This document shows positions 1 to 11,560 of a stretch of DNA of 64,000 bases, piece by piece; position 1 is the first letter of the stretch, and each line of letters starts with the position of its first letter. Below the pieces are notes generated by a model, which worked only from the letters and a program-made list of their open reading frames with translations, was not told the origin of the DNA and made no database searches. Source of the DNA: Niebla homalea (lineage: Eukaryota; Ascomycota; Lecanoromycetes; Lecanorales; Ramalinaceae); the NCBI GenBank assembly GCA_019925105.1, contig JAHGAU010000008.1, positions 1 through 64,000 of the forward strand, given 5' to 3'. The translations under genes were made by a program, and so were the position numbers.

Positions 1-2464
1 AATAGTTTTTATTTTTATATTTACCCTTTTTTATTTATTATTAACCTTTTTTTTTTTCTTTTTATTCTACTTTTATCCTTTTTCTTTTAAATTAATAACC
101 TTTTTAATTTTTATTTTACTTTTATTTTTAATTTTTAACTTTATTTTTTACCTTTACCCTTTTATCTTTATTATTTACTTTTAATTTTACCTTTTACCCT
201 TTATCTTTAACCTTCTTTTTTTCTGCGCTTTTTATTTTCTTTATTACTTTTTAAAATAAATTTAATATCTATTTTTTTTTTTTTTTTTTTTTTTATCCCT
301 TATTATTTACCCTTTATTATTCACCCTTTATTTTTTACCCCTTATTATTTACGCTTTATTTTATATTATCCCTTATTATTTACCCTTTTCTATTTACCTT
401 TTATTTATACTTTTTTAAACTTTTTATTTATTATTTATTTATCTTTTATTTACTTTTTCCTTTTATTTATCCTTTTTTATTATACCTTATTTACCCTTTT
501 TATTTTAATTCTTAATATTATTTTTTATTATTTATATTTAACTTTACCCTTTACCCTTTATAATTAATTTTACTTTTTACTTTTTACTTTTTATTTTAAT
601 TTTTCTATGCTTTTCGCGTTTTTTATACTTATTATTATTATTAATTATATAATTTTATATTTTTTTTATTTTATTATTTACCCTTTATTATTTAACCTTC
701 CGCTATATTCTTTCTTTAATTTTTATTTTTTTATTTAATTAACTTATTAAGTTTTATATTTAACTTTCCCCTTTAAATTATTCTTTATTTACCCTTTAAT
801 ATATAACTTTATTTATTAATATTCTTATTTTACTTTTTATTTTTCAATTAATTTTTTCTTTTTATTATTTTTTTTCTTTTTATAATTTCTTTTAATCTTT
901 ATTAAATAGTTTTATTTAAACGTTTTTATTATTTATTTATATTTTTTTTTTTTTTTTTATTATATTTACCTTTACCCCTTACTTTTTACTTTTTACCCTT
1001 TACCTTTTATTATATACTTTATATTATTTATTTTTTAATACTTAACCGTTATTATTTATTTAAACCTTTTATTACTTTTTTATATATTTATTTAAAAGTT
1101 AATTATTTATTTATGCTTTATTATTTAATTATTTTTTTTATTATTATTTATTTTTTAATAAATTATTTATTTTTTATGATTTATTTTAACGCTTTTTATT
1201 TAATTAACTATTTATATCTTATTATTTAATTATTTATTTTATTTTTTTTATTTTTTTAAATGTTTATTTTATAATATTAACCTTTTATCTTTTAACCTTT
1301 TATTATCTATTTAAACCCTTTAATATTTACTTTCTATCATATAATTAATTCTTTAATTTTTATTATTTAACTTATCCTTTATTATTTATTTAACTATTTA
1401 TCCTTTATTATTTATTTAACTTTTTATCCTTTATTATTTAATTAACTATTTACCCTTTTTCATTTAATTAACTCTTTACCCTTTATTTTTTAATTATTTA
1501 TTTACCCTTTATTATTATATTAACTATTTACCCTTTATTATTATATTAACTATTTACCTTTTATTATTTAATCAATTATTTACCCTTTATTATTAAAGTA
1601 ATTACATACCCTTTATTATTTAATTATATTTTTATTATTTAATTAATTATTTACTAGTTATTATTTAACTACCTATTTACTCTTTATTATTCATTTAATT
1701 CTTTACGTAACTATTTATTCTTTAATTATTATTGTTTTTTTCTATAAATTAATTTTTTATACCTTATTATTTAATTAAGCCTTTATCCTTTATTATTTAT
1801 TTAATTACCTTTTATTATTATCTTAATTATTTACTTTCTGCTTTATTATTTAATTCTTTATTTAACTTTTATTATTTAATTAATTACTTACCCTTTATTA
1901 TTTAATTAATTTTTTACCCTTTATTATTTAACCGATTATTTACCCTTTATAATTTAATTAACTATTTATACTTTATTATTTAATTCATTATTTACCTTTT
2001 ATTATTTAAGTAATTACCTACTTTTTATTATTTAATTTTATCCCTTATTATTTTTTTAATTATCTATTACTTATTATTCAGTTAATTAGTAACCCCTTTT
2101 TTGCTTTATTTCATTCTTTACATTTTATTATTTAATTATTAATTTTTGTTTTTTTTTTTTTTTAATTTTTTCCCTTTCTTTATTTAATTAATTATTTACC
2201 CTTTATTATTTAAATAATGACCCTTTATTATTTTAAGTTATTCTTTACCCTATACTATTTACCTTTTATTATTTAACGTTTATTATTTATTTAATTATTT
2301 ACCTTTATTAATTAATAATTTATTTACCCTTTATTATTTGATTATTTATTTACCGTTTATTACTTAGTTTATTATTTACCCTTTATTATTCAATTAATTA
2401 TTTACCCTTTATTTTCATATTAACTATTTATACTTTATTATTCACCTTTTATTATTTACCCTTT
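1..2464. repeat. AT-rich low-complexity tract, copy 1
   Basis: Almost pure A/T sequence built from loosely repeated phrases such as TTTACCCTTTATTATT and TTTAATTAACTA with no sustained open frame. The part from about 1,290 to 2,460 matches, phrase by phrase, the tract at 13,258-15,444 (for example the stretches near 1,660-1,900 and 13,460-13,700), and both tracts run into the same P module on their right. It is therefore part of a larger repeated unit and not random AT-rich DNA. Very little C or G survives, and CpA and CpG are almost absent, as expected after RIP. No gene, RNA or terminator is seen. Confidence 0.8.
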
Positions 2465-2765
2465 ATTATCCTTATTAAAATAAGGCCTTAATAAATAAAT
2501 AATTAATAATCTTATTAATATAAAGGGTTTTTACCGGTTAAAGGTTATAAATAATAAGAATTAAATTTTATTAAGTCTTTATTAAAAGTCTTAATATAAG
2601 GAGGCGACGTTAACGGTTATTTTATATTAAGATATTTAAGGAATTAATTAAATAAAAAAATTAATAAGTAAAAAAAAATAATTATTATTATTAAGTAAAT
2701 AATATATCTATTAATATATACCGGATTATAATAATTCCGATATTATTATAACCTTTTTTTATATT
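2465..2765. repeat. P module, copy 1 of 3 (RIP-mutated)
   Basis: A block of about 300 bp sharing long stretches with 15,445-15,745 and 17,591-17,935. Landmarks are TTTTTACCGGTTAAAGG near 2,530, ACGTTAACGGTTATTTTAT near 2,610, and a right end containing CCGGATTATAATAATTCCG. Each copy is preceded by an AT-rich tract. The differences between copies are mostly transitions, consistent with RIP. Function is unknown and there is no coding potential. Confidence 0.8.
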
Positions 2766-2855
2766 TTTTTTTTAATATTTATTCTTTTTTATTTTAACTT
2801 AAATATTTTTATTTATAATAACGTTTTTCTATTATTTTATTATATTTAATTTTTA

Positions 2856-3120
2856 ATTAAAGGGTTTAATAAAGGGTTTAATATAAAACTTAATAAAGGA
2901 CTTAATAAAAGGCTTAATAAAGAGCTTATTAAACGGCTTAATAAAGGCCTTCCTAAGGGTAAAGTAAGGGTGCAGGTAAAGGGCTTTACTCAGCTCTCGG
3001 ATTCTTCATGCAAATCACGGTATTTTTGGGCCTATTGCGGTGGGGGCACCCGGTGAAGTGCTTGCTAAGAGGCCTGGTAAAGGGCCTGGTAAAGGGCTTA
3101 GTAAAGGGTTTGCTGGGGGT
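2856..3120. repeat. TAAAGGG-type minisatellite, mutated left and intact right
   Basis: Short units around TTAATAAAGGG (left) and CTTAGTAAAGGG or CCTGGTAAAGGG (right) follow each other. In the left part (about 2,856-2,960) GG and CC dinucleotides have become AA or TT, while the right part (about 3,040-3,120) keeps GGTAAAGGGCCT forms. The array thus crosses the border between RIP-mutated and untouched DNA. It leads directly into the next minisatellite. Confidence 0.7.
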
Positions 3121-3845
3121 GCAGGTGAGGGTGCAAGTGAGGGTGCAGGTGAGGGTGCAAGTGAGGGTGGTGGTGAGGGTAGTGGTGCACTTGCAGGTGA
3201 GGGTGCAGGTGAGGGTGGTGGTGAGGGTGGTGGTGCACTTGCAGGTGAAGGTGCAGGTGAGGGTGGTGGGGAGGGTGTAAGTGAGGGTAGTGGTGCACTT
3301 GCAGGTGAGGGTGCAGGTGAGGGTGCAGGTGAGGGTGCAGGTGAGGGTGCAGGTGAGGGTGCAGGTGAGGGTGCAGGTGAGGGTGCAGGTAAGGGTGCAG
3401 GTGAGGGTGCAAGTGAGAGTGCAGGTAAGGGTGCAGGTGAGGGTGCAGGTGAGGGTGTAAGTGAGGGTGCAAGTGAGGGTAGTGGTGCACTTGCAGGTGA
3501 GGGTGCAGGTGAGGGTGCAAGTGAGGGTGCAGGTGAGGGTGCAGGTAAGGGTGCAGGTGAGGGTGGTGGTGAGGGTGGTGGTGAGGGTGGTGGTGCACCT
3601 GCAGGTGAGGGTGCAGGTGAGGGTGCAGGTGAGGGTGCAGGTGAGGGTGTAAGTGAGGGTGCAAGTGAGGGTGGTGGTGCACCTGCAGGTGAGGGTGCAG
3701 GTGAGGGTGTAAGTGAGGGTGCAAGTGAGGGTAGTGGTGCACTTGCAGGTGAGGGTGCAAGTGAGGGTGGTGGTGAGGGTGGTGGTGAAGGTGGTGGTAA
3801 GGGTGGTGGTGAGGGTGGTGGCAGGTGAGGGTGCAGGTGAGGGTG
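3098..3845. repeat. G-rich minisatellite, 6/12-bp unit GGTGAGGGTGCA
   Basis: About 740 bp of near-perfect repeats of the hexamers GGTGAG, GGTGCA, GGTGGT and AAGTGAG-type variants, arranged in higher-order blocks separated by GGTGCACTTGCA. The plus strand is G-rich with regularly spaced GGG runs, so it could form G-quadruplexes. Because the unit length is a multiple of three and has no stop in most frames, long frames appear on both strands (Gly-Glu-Gly-Ala on plus, Pro-Ser-Pro-Ala and His-Pro-His-Leu on minus). I treat these as by-products of the repeat. Unlike its surroundings the array shows no RIP. Confidence 0.9.
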
Positions 3846-3904
3846 GATCACCTTTGGTGGTAAAATCTTAATCCTTTCACTTCTCAACAACCACCCTATA
3901 AAAT

Positions 3905-4130
3905 TTTATCAACAGAGGCTTGTTTGAATGCGCTTACTTCACTCTACAACTCTTATATATAAAGTTAATGGATTAAGTAAATAACTTTAAAGATACACTG
4001 AAATATAGTATCCATACTTCACATAAAGTTCAGATCCAAGACTTAACAGATGACTCACTACATACAGCCTCTCCTATTAGTCAGCTATCCGTACTTCACA
4101 TGAAGTCCAGATATTAATAGTGTTAGCTTA
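3905..4130. repeat. Unmutated spacer with TATATAAAG box and paired direct repeats
   Basis: GC-moderate sequence. Near 3,940-3,965 it resembles the pre-hairpin part of the tail units at 13,090, 16,100, 18,270 and 21,850 (CTCTACAACTCTTATATATAAAGTTAA here against ATCTACACC..TATATATAAAGC there). Further on, a segment of about 27 bp (TATCCATACTTCACATAAAG.., from about 4,008) recurs from about 4,086 as TATCCGTACTTCACATGAAG... The core ACTTCA-CA-TGAAGT is a perfect 6-bp palindrome in the second copy. It has the position expected of a diverged tail end but lacks the 5-10-10-10-5 hairpin seen in the other copies. Confidence 0.5.
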
Positions 4131-4134
4131 TAAT

Positions 4135-4860
4135 TACTTTATAACTTTATTATAATACCCTTTATAATTCCCTTATAAACCCCTTTTTAACCCTTTTATT
4201 TATCCTTTATAACTCCTTTATAATCCTTTTATTAATATCTTTATTTATTTCTTATAACCTCCTTTAAATACCTTTTTAATCCCCTTATAATCCCCTTATA
4301 ACTCTCCTTATAAACCCTTTATAAAACCCCTTATAAACCCCTTATAATACCTTTTATAAACCCTTAATAATTCCTTTTAATAACCCCTTATAACTCCGCT
4401 TATAAACCCCTTATAAAACCCTTAATAAACCCTTTATAATACCCTTAATAAACCCCCTATAAACCGCTTATAACCCCCTTATAAACCCCTTATAACCTCC
4501 CTATAAACGCCTTATACCCCCCATAAACCCCTTATAACCCCCTATAAATACCTTATAACCCCCTATAAACCCCTTATAACTCCCCTTATAAACGCCCTAT
4601 AATACCCCTTATTAACCCCTTAAAACCCCCTATAAACCCCCTATAATACCCCTTATAAACCCTTAATAATTCCCCTTAATAACCCCTTATAACTCCCCTT
4701 ATAAATCCTTTATAATAACCCTTATAAACCCCTTATAATAACCTTTATAAACCCCTTAAACCCCCTATAATTCATTATAACCCCCTATAATTCATTATAA
4801 CCCCTTATAATACCCCTTATAATTACCTTATAATTCTTTATATAACCCTTATATCCTGCT
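4135..4860. repeat. Satellite-like array of CCCCTTATAA(A)
   Basis: Roughly 65 imperfect units of 9-12 bp of the type CCCCTTATAAA, CCCCTATAAAC and CCCTTAATAAA, all in one orientation. Units in the middle are cleanest and both ends are more AT-rich. The repeat ends near a short palindromic phrase TTAGGGTTTAACCCTAATAA at 4,868-4,887. No open frame crosses it. Confidence 0.85.
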
Positions 4861-5485
4861 TAAATATTAGGGTTTAACCCTAATAACCCGCTTTTAAATT
4901 ACTACTTTAATTTACGATTAAGGTAAAAATATATAATACGTATTATTACGAATAAAAAACCTAGAAAAATAATATAAAAAACATAAGTTATCTTAAATTT
5001 TTTATTTAAATTAATTTATTAAATTATTCACTTTATTTAAATTAATTTATTTATTTAATTCACTTCTTATTTTATTTATTTATTTATTTATTTTTTTTAT
5101 TCATTTATTTATTTCATTTATTTATTTATTTTATTTATTTATTTAATTTATTTATTTTTTTTATTTATTTAATTTATTTATTTAATTTATTTATTTAATT
5201 TATTTTTTTAATTTATCTACCTATTTACTTATTTATTTATCTGCTTATTAAGCCGTCTACCACCCTTGAAACCTACCGCTCGTTCATAGTTTATCTTTTA
5301 CCAGCCAAAACCCCCTTGCGGCAGCGGTTTTCTCTATGATTAGTAGTGCTTTACCCCCTTTTTTTATTTTAATATAAAAACCCTTTATAATTAACTTTTA
5401 CCCTGGATTATTTACCCTGTAAAAATAAATCAAGCTTAATACCCTTAATTCATTTGGGGTATTAACTACACGGTGAATTCAGTAA
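4861..5485. repeat. AT-rich spacer with TTTATTTA runs and a small GC island
   Basis: From 5,020 to 5,230 the sequence is a simple TTTA/TTTATTTA run. From 5,240 to 5,350 a short stretch with normal base content survives. It includes AAAACC and GGTTTT arms flanking CCCTTGCGGCAGC at 5,308-5,333 and could be the remnant of a transposon end. No gene is supported. Confidence 0.5.
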
Positions 5486-5690
5486 TACTTTATTACTTTA
5501 TTATTTTATTATTTTATTATTTTATTATTTTATTATTTTATTATTTTATTATTTTATTATTTTATTATTTTATTATTTTATTATTTTAGTATTTTATTAT
5601 TTTATTATTTTATTATTTTATTATTTTATTATTTTATTATTTTATTATTTTATTATTTTATTATTTTATTACTTTATTACTTTATTTATT
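5486..5690. repeat. Microsatellite (TTATTTTA)n
   Basis: About 24 nearly perfect copies of an 8-bp unit, TTATTTTA, with rare substitutions (one TTAGTATT). It is followed by irregular TTTATT-rich sequence to about 6,200. Confidence 0.9.
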
Positions 5691-6560
5691 TAATAATCAA
5701 TTTATTTTTTACTTTATTTTTTACTTTATTTATTACTTTTTTATTAATTTGTTTCTTAGTTTATTTCTTAATTCATTAATCTATTTATTTTTTTATTATT
5801 TTATTTATTAATCCATTTTTTAATTATTTTATTTATTAATCTATTTCTTAATTAATTTATTTCTTAATTGATTTATTTATTTATGTATTTCTTAATCAAT
5901 CTTCTCATTTATTTATTTAATCATTTATTTATTTTCTTATTTATTCATAAAGGGTATTTTCGTGATAAATTATTTATCCTTAGCCTTTTATAATAAGAGA
6001 TTTTATTTGATTATATATTTATTTACCTGTTTATTAATTAATTAATTATTTATTTATCTATTTATTTATCCGTTTTATAACTTACTTATTTTTTCCTTTA
6101 CTTATTCCTTTCTTTATTCATTTATTTATTTATTTGATATATTTAACCCATTATTTATTTATTGTTATTTCCTTTTTTTCCTTTTTTTTTTTATTTAGCT
6201 TTAAATTCCTTGTTTATTTATTTATTAATATTAACCCTTTTAATATAACTATTAATAAATAATAAAAGAACTTGTTTTTTCTTTTAATCTAAACTCGAAT
6301 ATTCTATTATAAAGGTTTTTTTTATTTTAAAAGGTATAAGGCAAATATTTAAAAGCTTTTCTTAAAAAGATATTTATAAATTATCTATCTATTTATTTCC
6401 AAATTAAACTAAGGTGAAATTATGTAATAATATCTCAATAAACCCGTTAATCTCCGCATTTCTATAACTCCTTTTTGACCGTTTATAAGTCAAAATATCC
6501 TTTAACTCCACTTTATCCTTAATAAATAGGTATTAAATATTTTCCCAGTATTATTTTATT
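5691..6560. other. AT-rich sequence, no gene seen
   Basis: TTTATT-rich low-complexity DNA to about 6,240, then more complex but RIP-mutated DNA. The part beyond 6,300 may be the far 3' end of the minus-strand helicase relic, but I could not read a convincing protein pattern there. Confidence 0.4.
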
Positions 6561-9500
6561 AATAATTGAAAAATCGGCTAATCCTTTATATAATAAAAAT
6601 AGGTAAAAAGGGTTTCGAAGACCAGGCTTTATCGATATAAATAGGATTTTTTTTTAGTAGGTCTATAACCTTTATCTATAGGTAAAGGCTTAAACCGGGT
6701 ATAAAAATCCTGAGGTAAAAGATATTTAAAATATCCCGAGTATTTATCTATATCCTAATAATAAAGTCTATTAATCCAAGTCCTTATAAAAAGATATATA
6801 TCGTAAATATTATGATTTTAATATTTATCGAAAAAGTATTATAATAATACCGGTATATCCGAATTCGTATATATTTTATAATTAATATAATTTTTAAATT
6901 AATATTATAAAGTCGATTCTAGGTTATTTAGATTTATTTCGTTTTTCCGGTTTTCCAGTAAATATTAATCTTTTAATCTTAAATTATAAGATTCTTATAA
7001 TTCGAAATCTATAAAATCAATATTTATAGGTCCGGTAAGGTCCGTAAATAAATCCTTTTCGATTTCGGTATTAAGTTTTTCCTTTTAAATAAACCCAGAG
7101 TAAAAATCACATTTTTCCTCGTTTTTCTTATATTTTTTCCGGTTTATAAAGCCGTCCATAACCGAGTCCAATATAATCCGTCGATATTTATCGTTTTCAA
7201 CGTAATCCTTTATATTTGGATCTTCGGGCCGAAATAACCGAAGGCTATAAAAGATTATAGCTTCACTTTTTTCCCCTTATCGGCCGGCTCGTCCACTTTC
7301 TTAACTATAAGCCTTTAAATCCCTTAATAAACCGACGTAAATAATAACCCGTATATCCGGTAAATCTAGTCCCATAGATAAAGCCGAAGTAGTCATTAAA
7401 ATAAAAGCTTTTTTATTGCGGAAATTATCGAGTATTTAGCGTTTTTAATTTATAGTCCCGATTTTTACGTGATATTTAAATATATCCAAGACTTTACTGA
7501 TTTGATCCGTAAGGTAAATTATCCCATAAAAGATAAGGATTTGGTTACTTAAATAAAGCCTTTTTTTCAAATTTATTAAAGGTGGTAAACCATCCCTTAA
7601 ATTATCCACTATAGCGTATTCTTAAATTGAATATTGAATATTTAACCTTATAATCAATTCCCGTAATAAAAGTATATTGGATATATCGATACCGGCTAGC
7701 TAAAACTAGGTATTTTCATTTTTTAGTAATAAGGAAGCCGTTAAATAAACGAATTACGTTTTATATTTAATTAAGGATTTTAATTCCTTAATTTTCGGCC
7801 GAAAATCCTTGGTAGTATCCAGTAAAATATAAGCTTTATTAATAATAATACGGTCCAAACGGCCTTATCGTTTTAATCGATTTAAAAATTAATTAAAAGG
7901 TTTGGTAATGGCTATTTCCGGGGTAATTAATATAATATTAGCCCAATCTTTAGGGCTTTTTAAGGTCTACTCCAGATATTTAAGGCCTTAATTTTAAGCC
8001 TTAAGTAATATTTCCTCCCTTAAAGATATAAGGGGTAATATTACCACGGTAAGTCTATTTAAGCCGGTAATAAGGGTAAAAACTATAAAAAAAATACTTT
8101 TTCCGCGTTTAGTATTAAATATAATAATGATTAAACTTTTTCCGGATAGAATTACCGTTAATCCGGTTTTTTATAAACCTTAAAACTCTAGATTTTAACC
8201 GTATAATTGTTAAAAAGCCGGTAAAATTCGAGTAAATCGAAATCTTTAGTATTTTTCTTTATAAATTTCCTTAGTGGAATTTATAAATAATTTAGATTTC
8301 CAGTTTAATTTTTCCGGTATAAGTAAAGTACTTAAGAATTAAAGGAATTAAAAGAACTAAATAAATAAAGCCATGAATTTTTCCCGTTAAGTATATATTT
8401 AGCCCGGTATTTCATCCAATAACCGGGAGTATATATTATTAGCAATATTATTAATATAAACGGCTTATAAATCGATAATTTCATTTTTTTTATCGTTATC
8501 GTTTAGATCAATAGCGTTTTCTTAGTCTTTATTAGTGAATTTACCGTAATAACGTTAAAAAATAGTAATAATAATATACCGCCAAGCCAGGGTTTTAATA
8601 TTTACTCTTACCCGGGACCGGAACTCCTTGGATAAAGTTATACTGAAAGAATTGGACGTCTAGGTATTATAACGGTAAAGGATATCTTGAAATTCCTATT
8701 AATTTAAATCCTTTTTTTGAATTTCGTCCGAGTTATTATTAATTACCGTTTAACGTCTTAATCGTTTTTATTGTTTTTTTGATTTTTCGGTTTTTTTAAG
8801 GTTTTTAATAGAGTAAATCCGTTTAGGTTAAAGGTAAGGGGTAATATTTAATTTTTCCAAATATAAATTCGATAAATTCGTTTTTAAAGGAATATAAAGC
8901 TAAAGGTAATAAATAAATAAAACCGATAATTCATAAGGTATAAACCGGTTTATAACCTTAGTCGATCCAATAGTAATAAAGCCTTTATAATATAAAGTAA
9001 TAAATATAAATAGGCCGTTTTAAATAAAGATATTTCGTTTAGAATTTAGTTAATTTTAATATTAAATTAATTGGATTTTAAAACTTCAAGCTGGATTACC
9101 CCAAATAAGTTATAATAAAACTATTAACTTCTCTTTGAATTTCCGGTTCTCTTTAAATAAATAATAAACTTTATCTAGTTTCCACTAAGTATCGTTGTTT
9201 TTAAATTTAAGAAAACGGGTTTATAAGGCTGGTGTTTAATGGATTTTTTTATAAAGCTAAAAATCACCTTTAAAAAATAATTTATTCCGTTCGTCCATAA
9301 AGAAATTTTAGTCCGGTATACTATTAATAATATCGTCAGAAAAAGTAATAAAATCTACGGAAGGTAAATCGTCTTAACCGGTAAATAATAAATTATTAAA
9401 TAACCGGGATTTAACGGTTTCCAGTAATCCAAATACCACGGAACGGTATTAATCCATAGTTAATAAGAGATTTTTATAAAAACCTCGTCATTTTCCTAGG

Positions 9501-11272
9501 ATATAATACCTTTTCGGTAATATTATAATTAAGGGTAAATCTATAAGTCCGTAATTTAGAAATGAAATTAATAGGCCGTAATGGGGTATCGGTATCAGTA
9601 AGGAATAAGTGATTTTTCATTAATTTAACAGTTTTGTTAAATAAGGTATTAATAAATAAATCGGAATCCGAAGTTAAAGGTGAATTTATTAATATATCTG
9701 AGTTAATAATTTAATCCTTAGGTTCCGGTAGACTGGGTCGAAGGGTATAAGCCCTTAAAAGGATAAGGGCTCGAGAAAAGGTAATAATACCACTTAATTT
9801 AATGGTATAATTCGTAGGTGGAGACCAGGTAAAATCGGTGCTGATACCGTGTATTATTAAGCTATTAAGTAAAGGGCTTTAATAATCATCCTCAGATAAA
9901 TCCTGGTATAAAAAGCTTAAAAAAGCGTAATAATAAATCCTTAAGTTTATTTAAAGAATATAATAAATCCTTAAAATTACTATCGGATAAATTATTAGCG
10001 AGTTTTTCGTTAAATTCATTAAAAAAAAAGGTTATTAATATATATATTTAAATAAAAGATAAAACTAATAAAAATAAAGGTAAAAAAAGGGTAAAGTAAA
10101 ATATAAAAAAGGTAAAAAAAAAAAAAAAAAAAAAGGGTAAAAATTATAAGTTAAAAAATAAATATAAATAATAAATAATAAATAATAAAGAAAAATAAAG
10201 ATAACTTACTTTTCTAACTGATTTTTTATAAATCTTAATACTTTAATAAATAAAGTAAGAGATAATTTAATATATTTATACCTTAAATGGTTCTTTAAAG
10301 TAAATAACCTGGTATTCTATAAATAAATGAATATACCAAGTTAAACCTCGGTATAAAAGTGGATCATATTTAAACCGATATATATTATAAATGGTTTTTT
10401 ATTTATAACGTTACCGGTTTCTTTACGGTTTATATATTTTAGTGAATTCCGGCCTACGGTACTTAGCTTATTAATTAAAACCGTTTTCTTAAATAAAGCC
10501 TTAATCAATTTTATTATTAAATATAATAATAAAATCGATAATTACTCTAGATCGTTCAATTTTAAAGTCGGTTTTACCGGTGGTTTTAACCAAGACCGGG
10601 CTATAACTGGATTAAAATTCAATAAATGGGTGGCCTACCCGGTACGGGCAACCCAGGCATTAACCTTGAATTTTTCCGGTTCCGTAATCGTTATATTCGA
10701 ATTTTTGGTAACCGTTTTAATCCGTTCCGTTAATTTCCTCATTCTAATAGTATGGATAAGGGCCGGAATATCCGTAAATGAATCGTTATTATCGTTATTA
10801 TTATCCGTATTAAATACTTTAAATAAATAACGATTGGATCCAACGTTAAATAACTATTAATATTTAACGGACGTCTATTGGGTATTTAACTTAGGTTAAG
10901 TTTTTCATTAAAAACCACCTTTTTTTCCGGGTTTATAAATATCCGGGTAATCGGTACGATAATGGGCCTTAATACCGTTTAATATTAAATAAATATAAAG
11001 GCAATTTATATATTTAAAACCGGATTGAACCGGTAATAAATATATAGCGGTAATCGGTTTTTTAAGGATTTAAATATCTCCGGAATAATTATTATTAATA
11101 TAATTAATTATTTTACCCCTTATTAAAGGGGCAAGTTAAGGGTACTGATATCGGAGGTGATTACGTATTTTATCGATCCTTATACCGTATTTATGATTAC
11201 GGCAAATTAATACCTTATAATCAAATAAATAAAAAAAAGGCCTTTTCGGTAAGGGCTTAAGGTAAGTCTATT
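6560..11272 (-). pseudogene. RIP-inactivated RecQ-type helicase, telomere-linked (TLH-like), copy 1
   Basis: Minus-strand translation gives a RecQ superfamily-2 helicase riddled with stops. The N-terminal end (11,100-11,265) reads FDYKVLICRNHKYG..NHLR, like the C2H2-like DUF3505 region of fungal TLH proteins. Near 8,380-8,520 lies NNIANNIYSRLLDEIPG, resembling the linker before the helicase core. A degraded Walker A (TKRGKSIFF) sits near 8,100, the DEAH-equivalent INEAYILLDTTKDFRPK near 7,800, and QFVYLTAS just after. The C-terminal RecA lobe at 7,240-7,440 reads FILMTTSALSMGLDLPDIRV followed by ESGRAGR. Known family: RecQ-like genes embedded in fungal subtelomere repeats. Changes such as D/E to N/K and R to stop fit RIP. 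The gene is dead in this copy. The 3' boundary is approximate. Confidence 0.85.
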
Positions 11273-11284
11273 GTATAAATGGAT

Positions 11285-11560
11285 ATAAATAAAAGGTAAA
11301 AAAAAGGAGTAAAGGTAAAGGGTAAGAGTAAAGGTATAAGGTAGTAATAAAGGTAATAGGTATAGTAAAGGTAAAAGGTAAAAGGTTCAAGGTAAAGGGT
11401 AAAGGGTAAAGGGTAAAGGGTAAAGGGTAAAGGGTAAAGGGTAAGATAAAGGGTAAAGGGTAAAGGGTAAGATAAAGGTAAAGGTAAAGGTAAGGTAAAG
11501 GTAGAAGTGATAGGTAATAAGTCGAGTAATAGGTAATAAGTAAAGGGTATTTGGTTTGCT
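11285..11560. repeat. Period-7 minisatellite GGGTAAA upstream of helicase copy 1
   Basis: Repeats of the heptamer TAAAGGG, cleanest at 11,390-11,470, sit immediately upstream of the minus-strand helicase start. The equivalent place upstream of the second helicase copy (20,040-20,310) has a different set of heptamers (GGTAAAA and GGGGAAA). The period is thus kept while the unit sequence is not. It is not the canonical TTAGGG telomere repeat. Confidence 0.85.

Noticed and set aside
3015..3890. 291-codon minus-strand frame rich in Pro-Ser-Ala and 262-codon plus-strand Gly-Glu-Ala frame
   Set aside because: Both arise because the repeat unit is a multiple of three and stop-free; frames on both strands are equally open and no non-repetitive domain is attached.
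5486..5690. CRISPR-like regular repeat
   Set aside because: Pure 8-bp microsatellite without spacers; the organism is eukaryotic.
10630..10830. 66-codon plus-strand frame
   Set aside because: Lies antisense inside the RIP-mutated helicase relic, whose minus-strand pattern is the real one.
11390..11470. Telomere repeat
   Set aside because: The unit is GGGTAAA, not TTAGGG/CCCTAA, and the array is internal.
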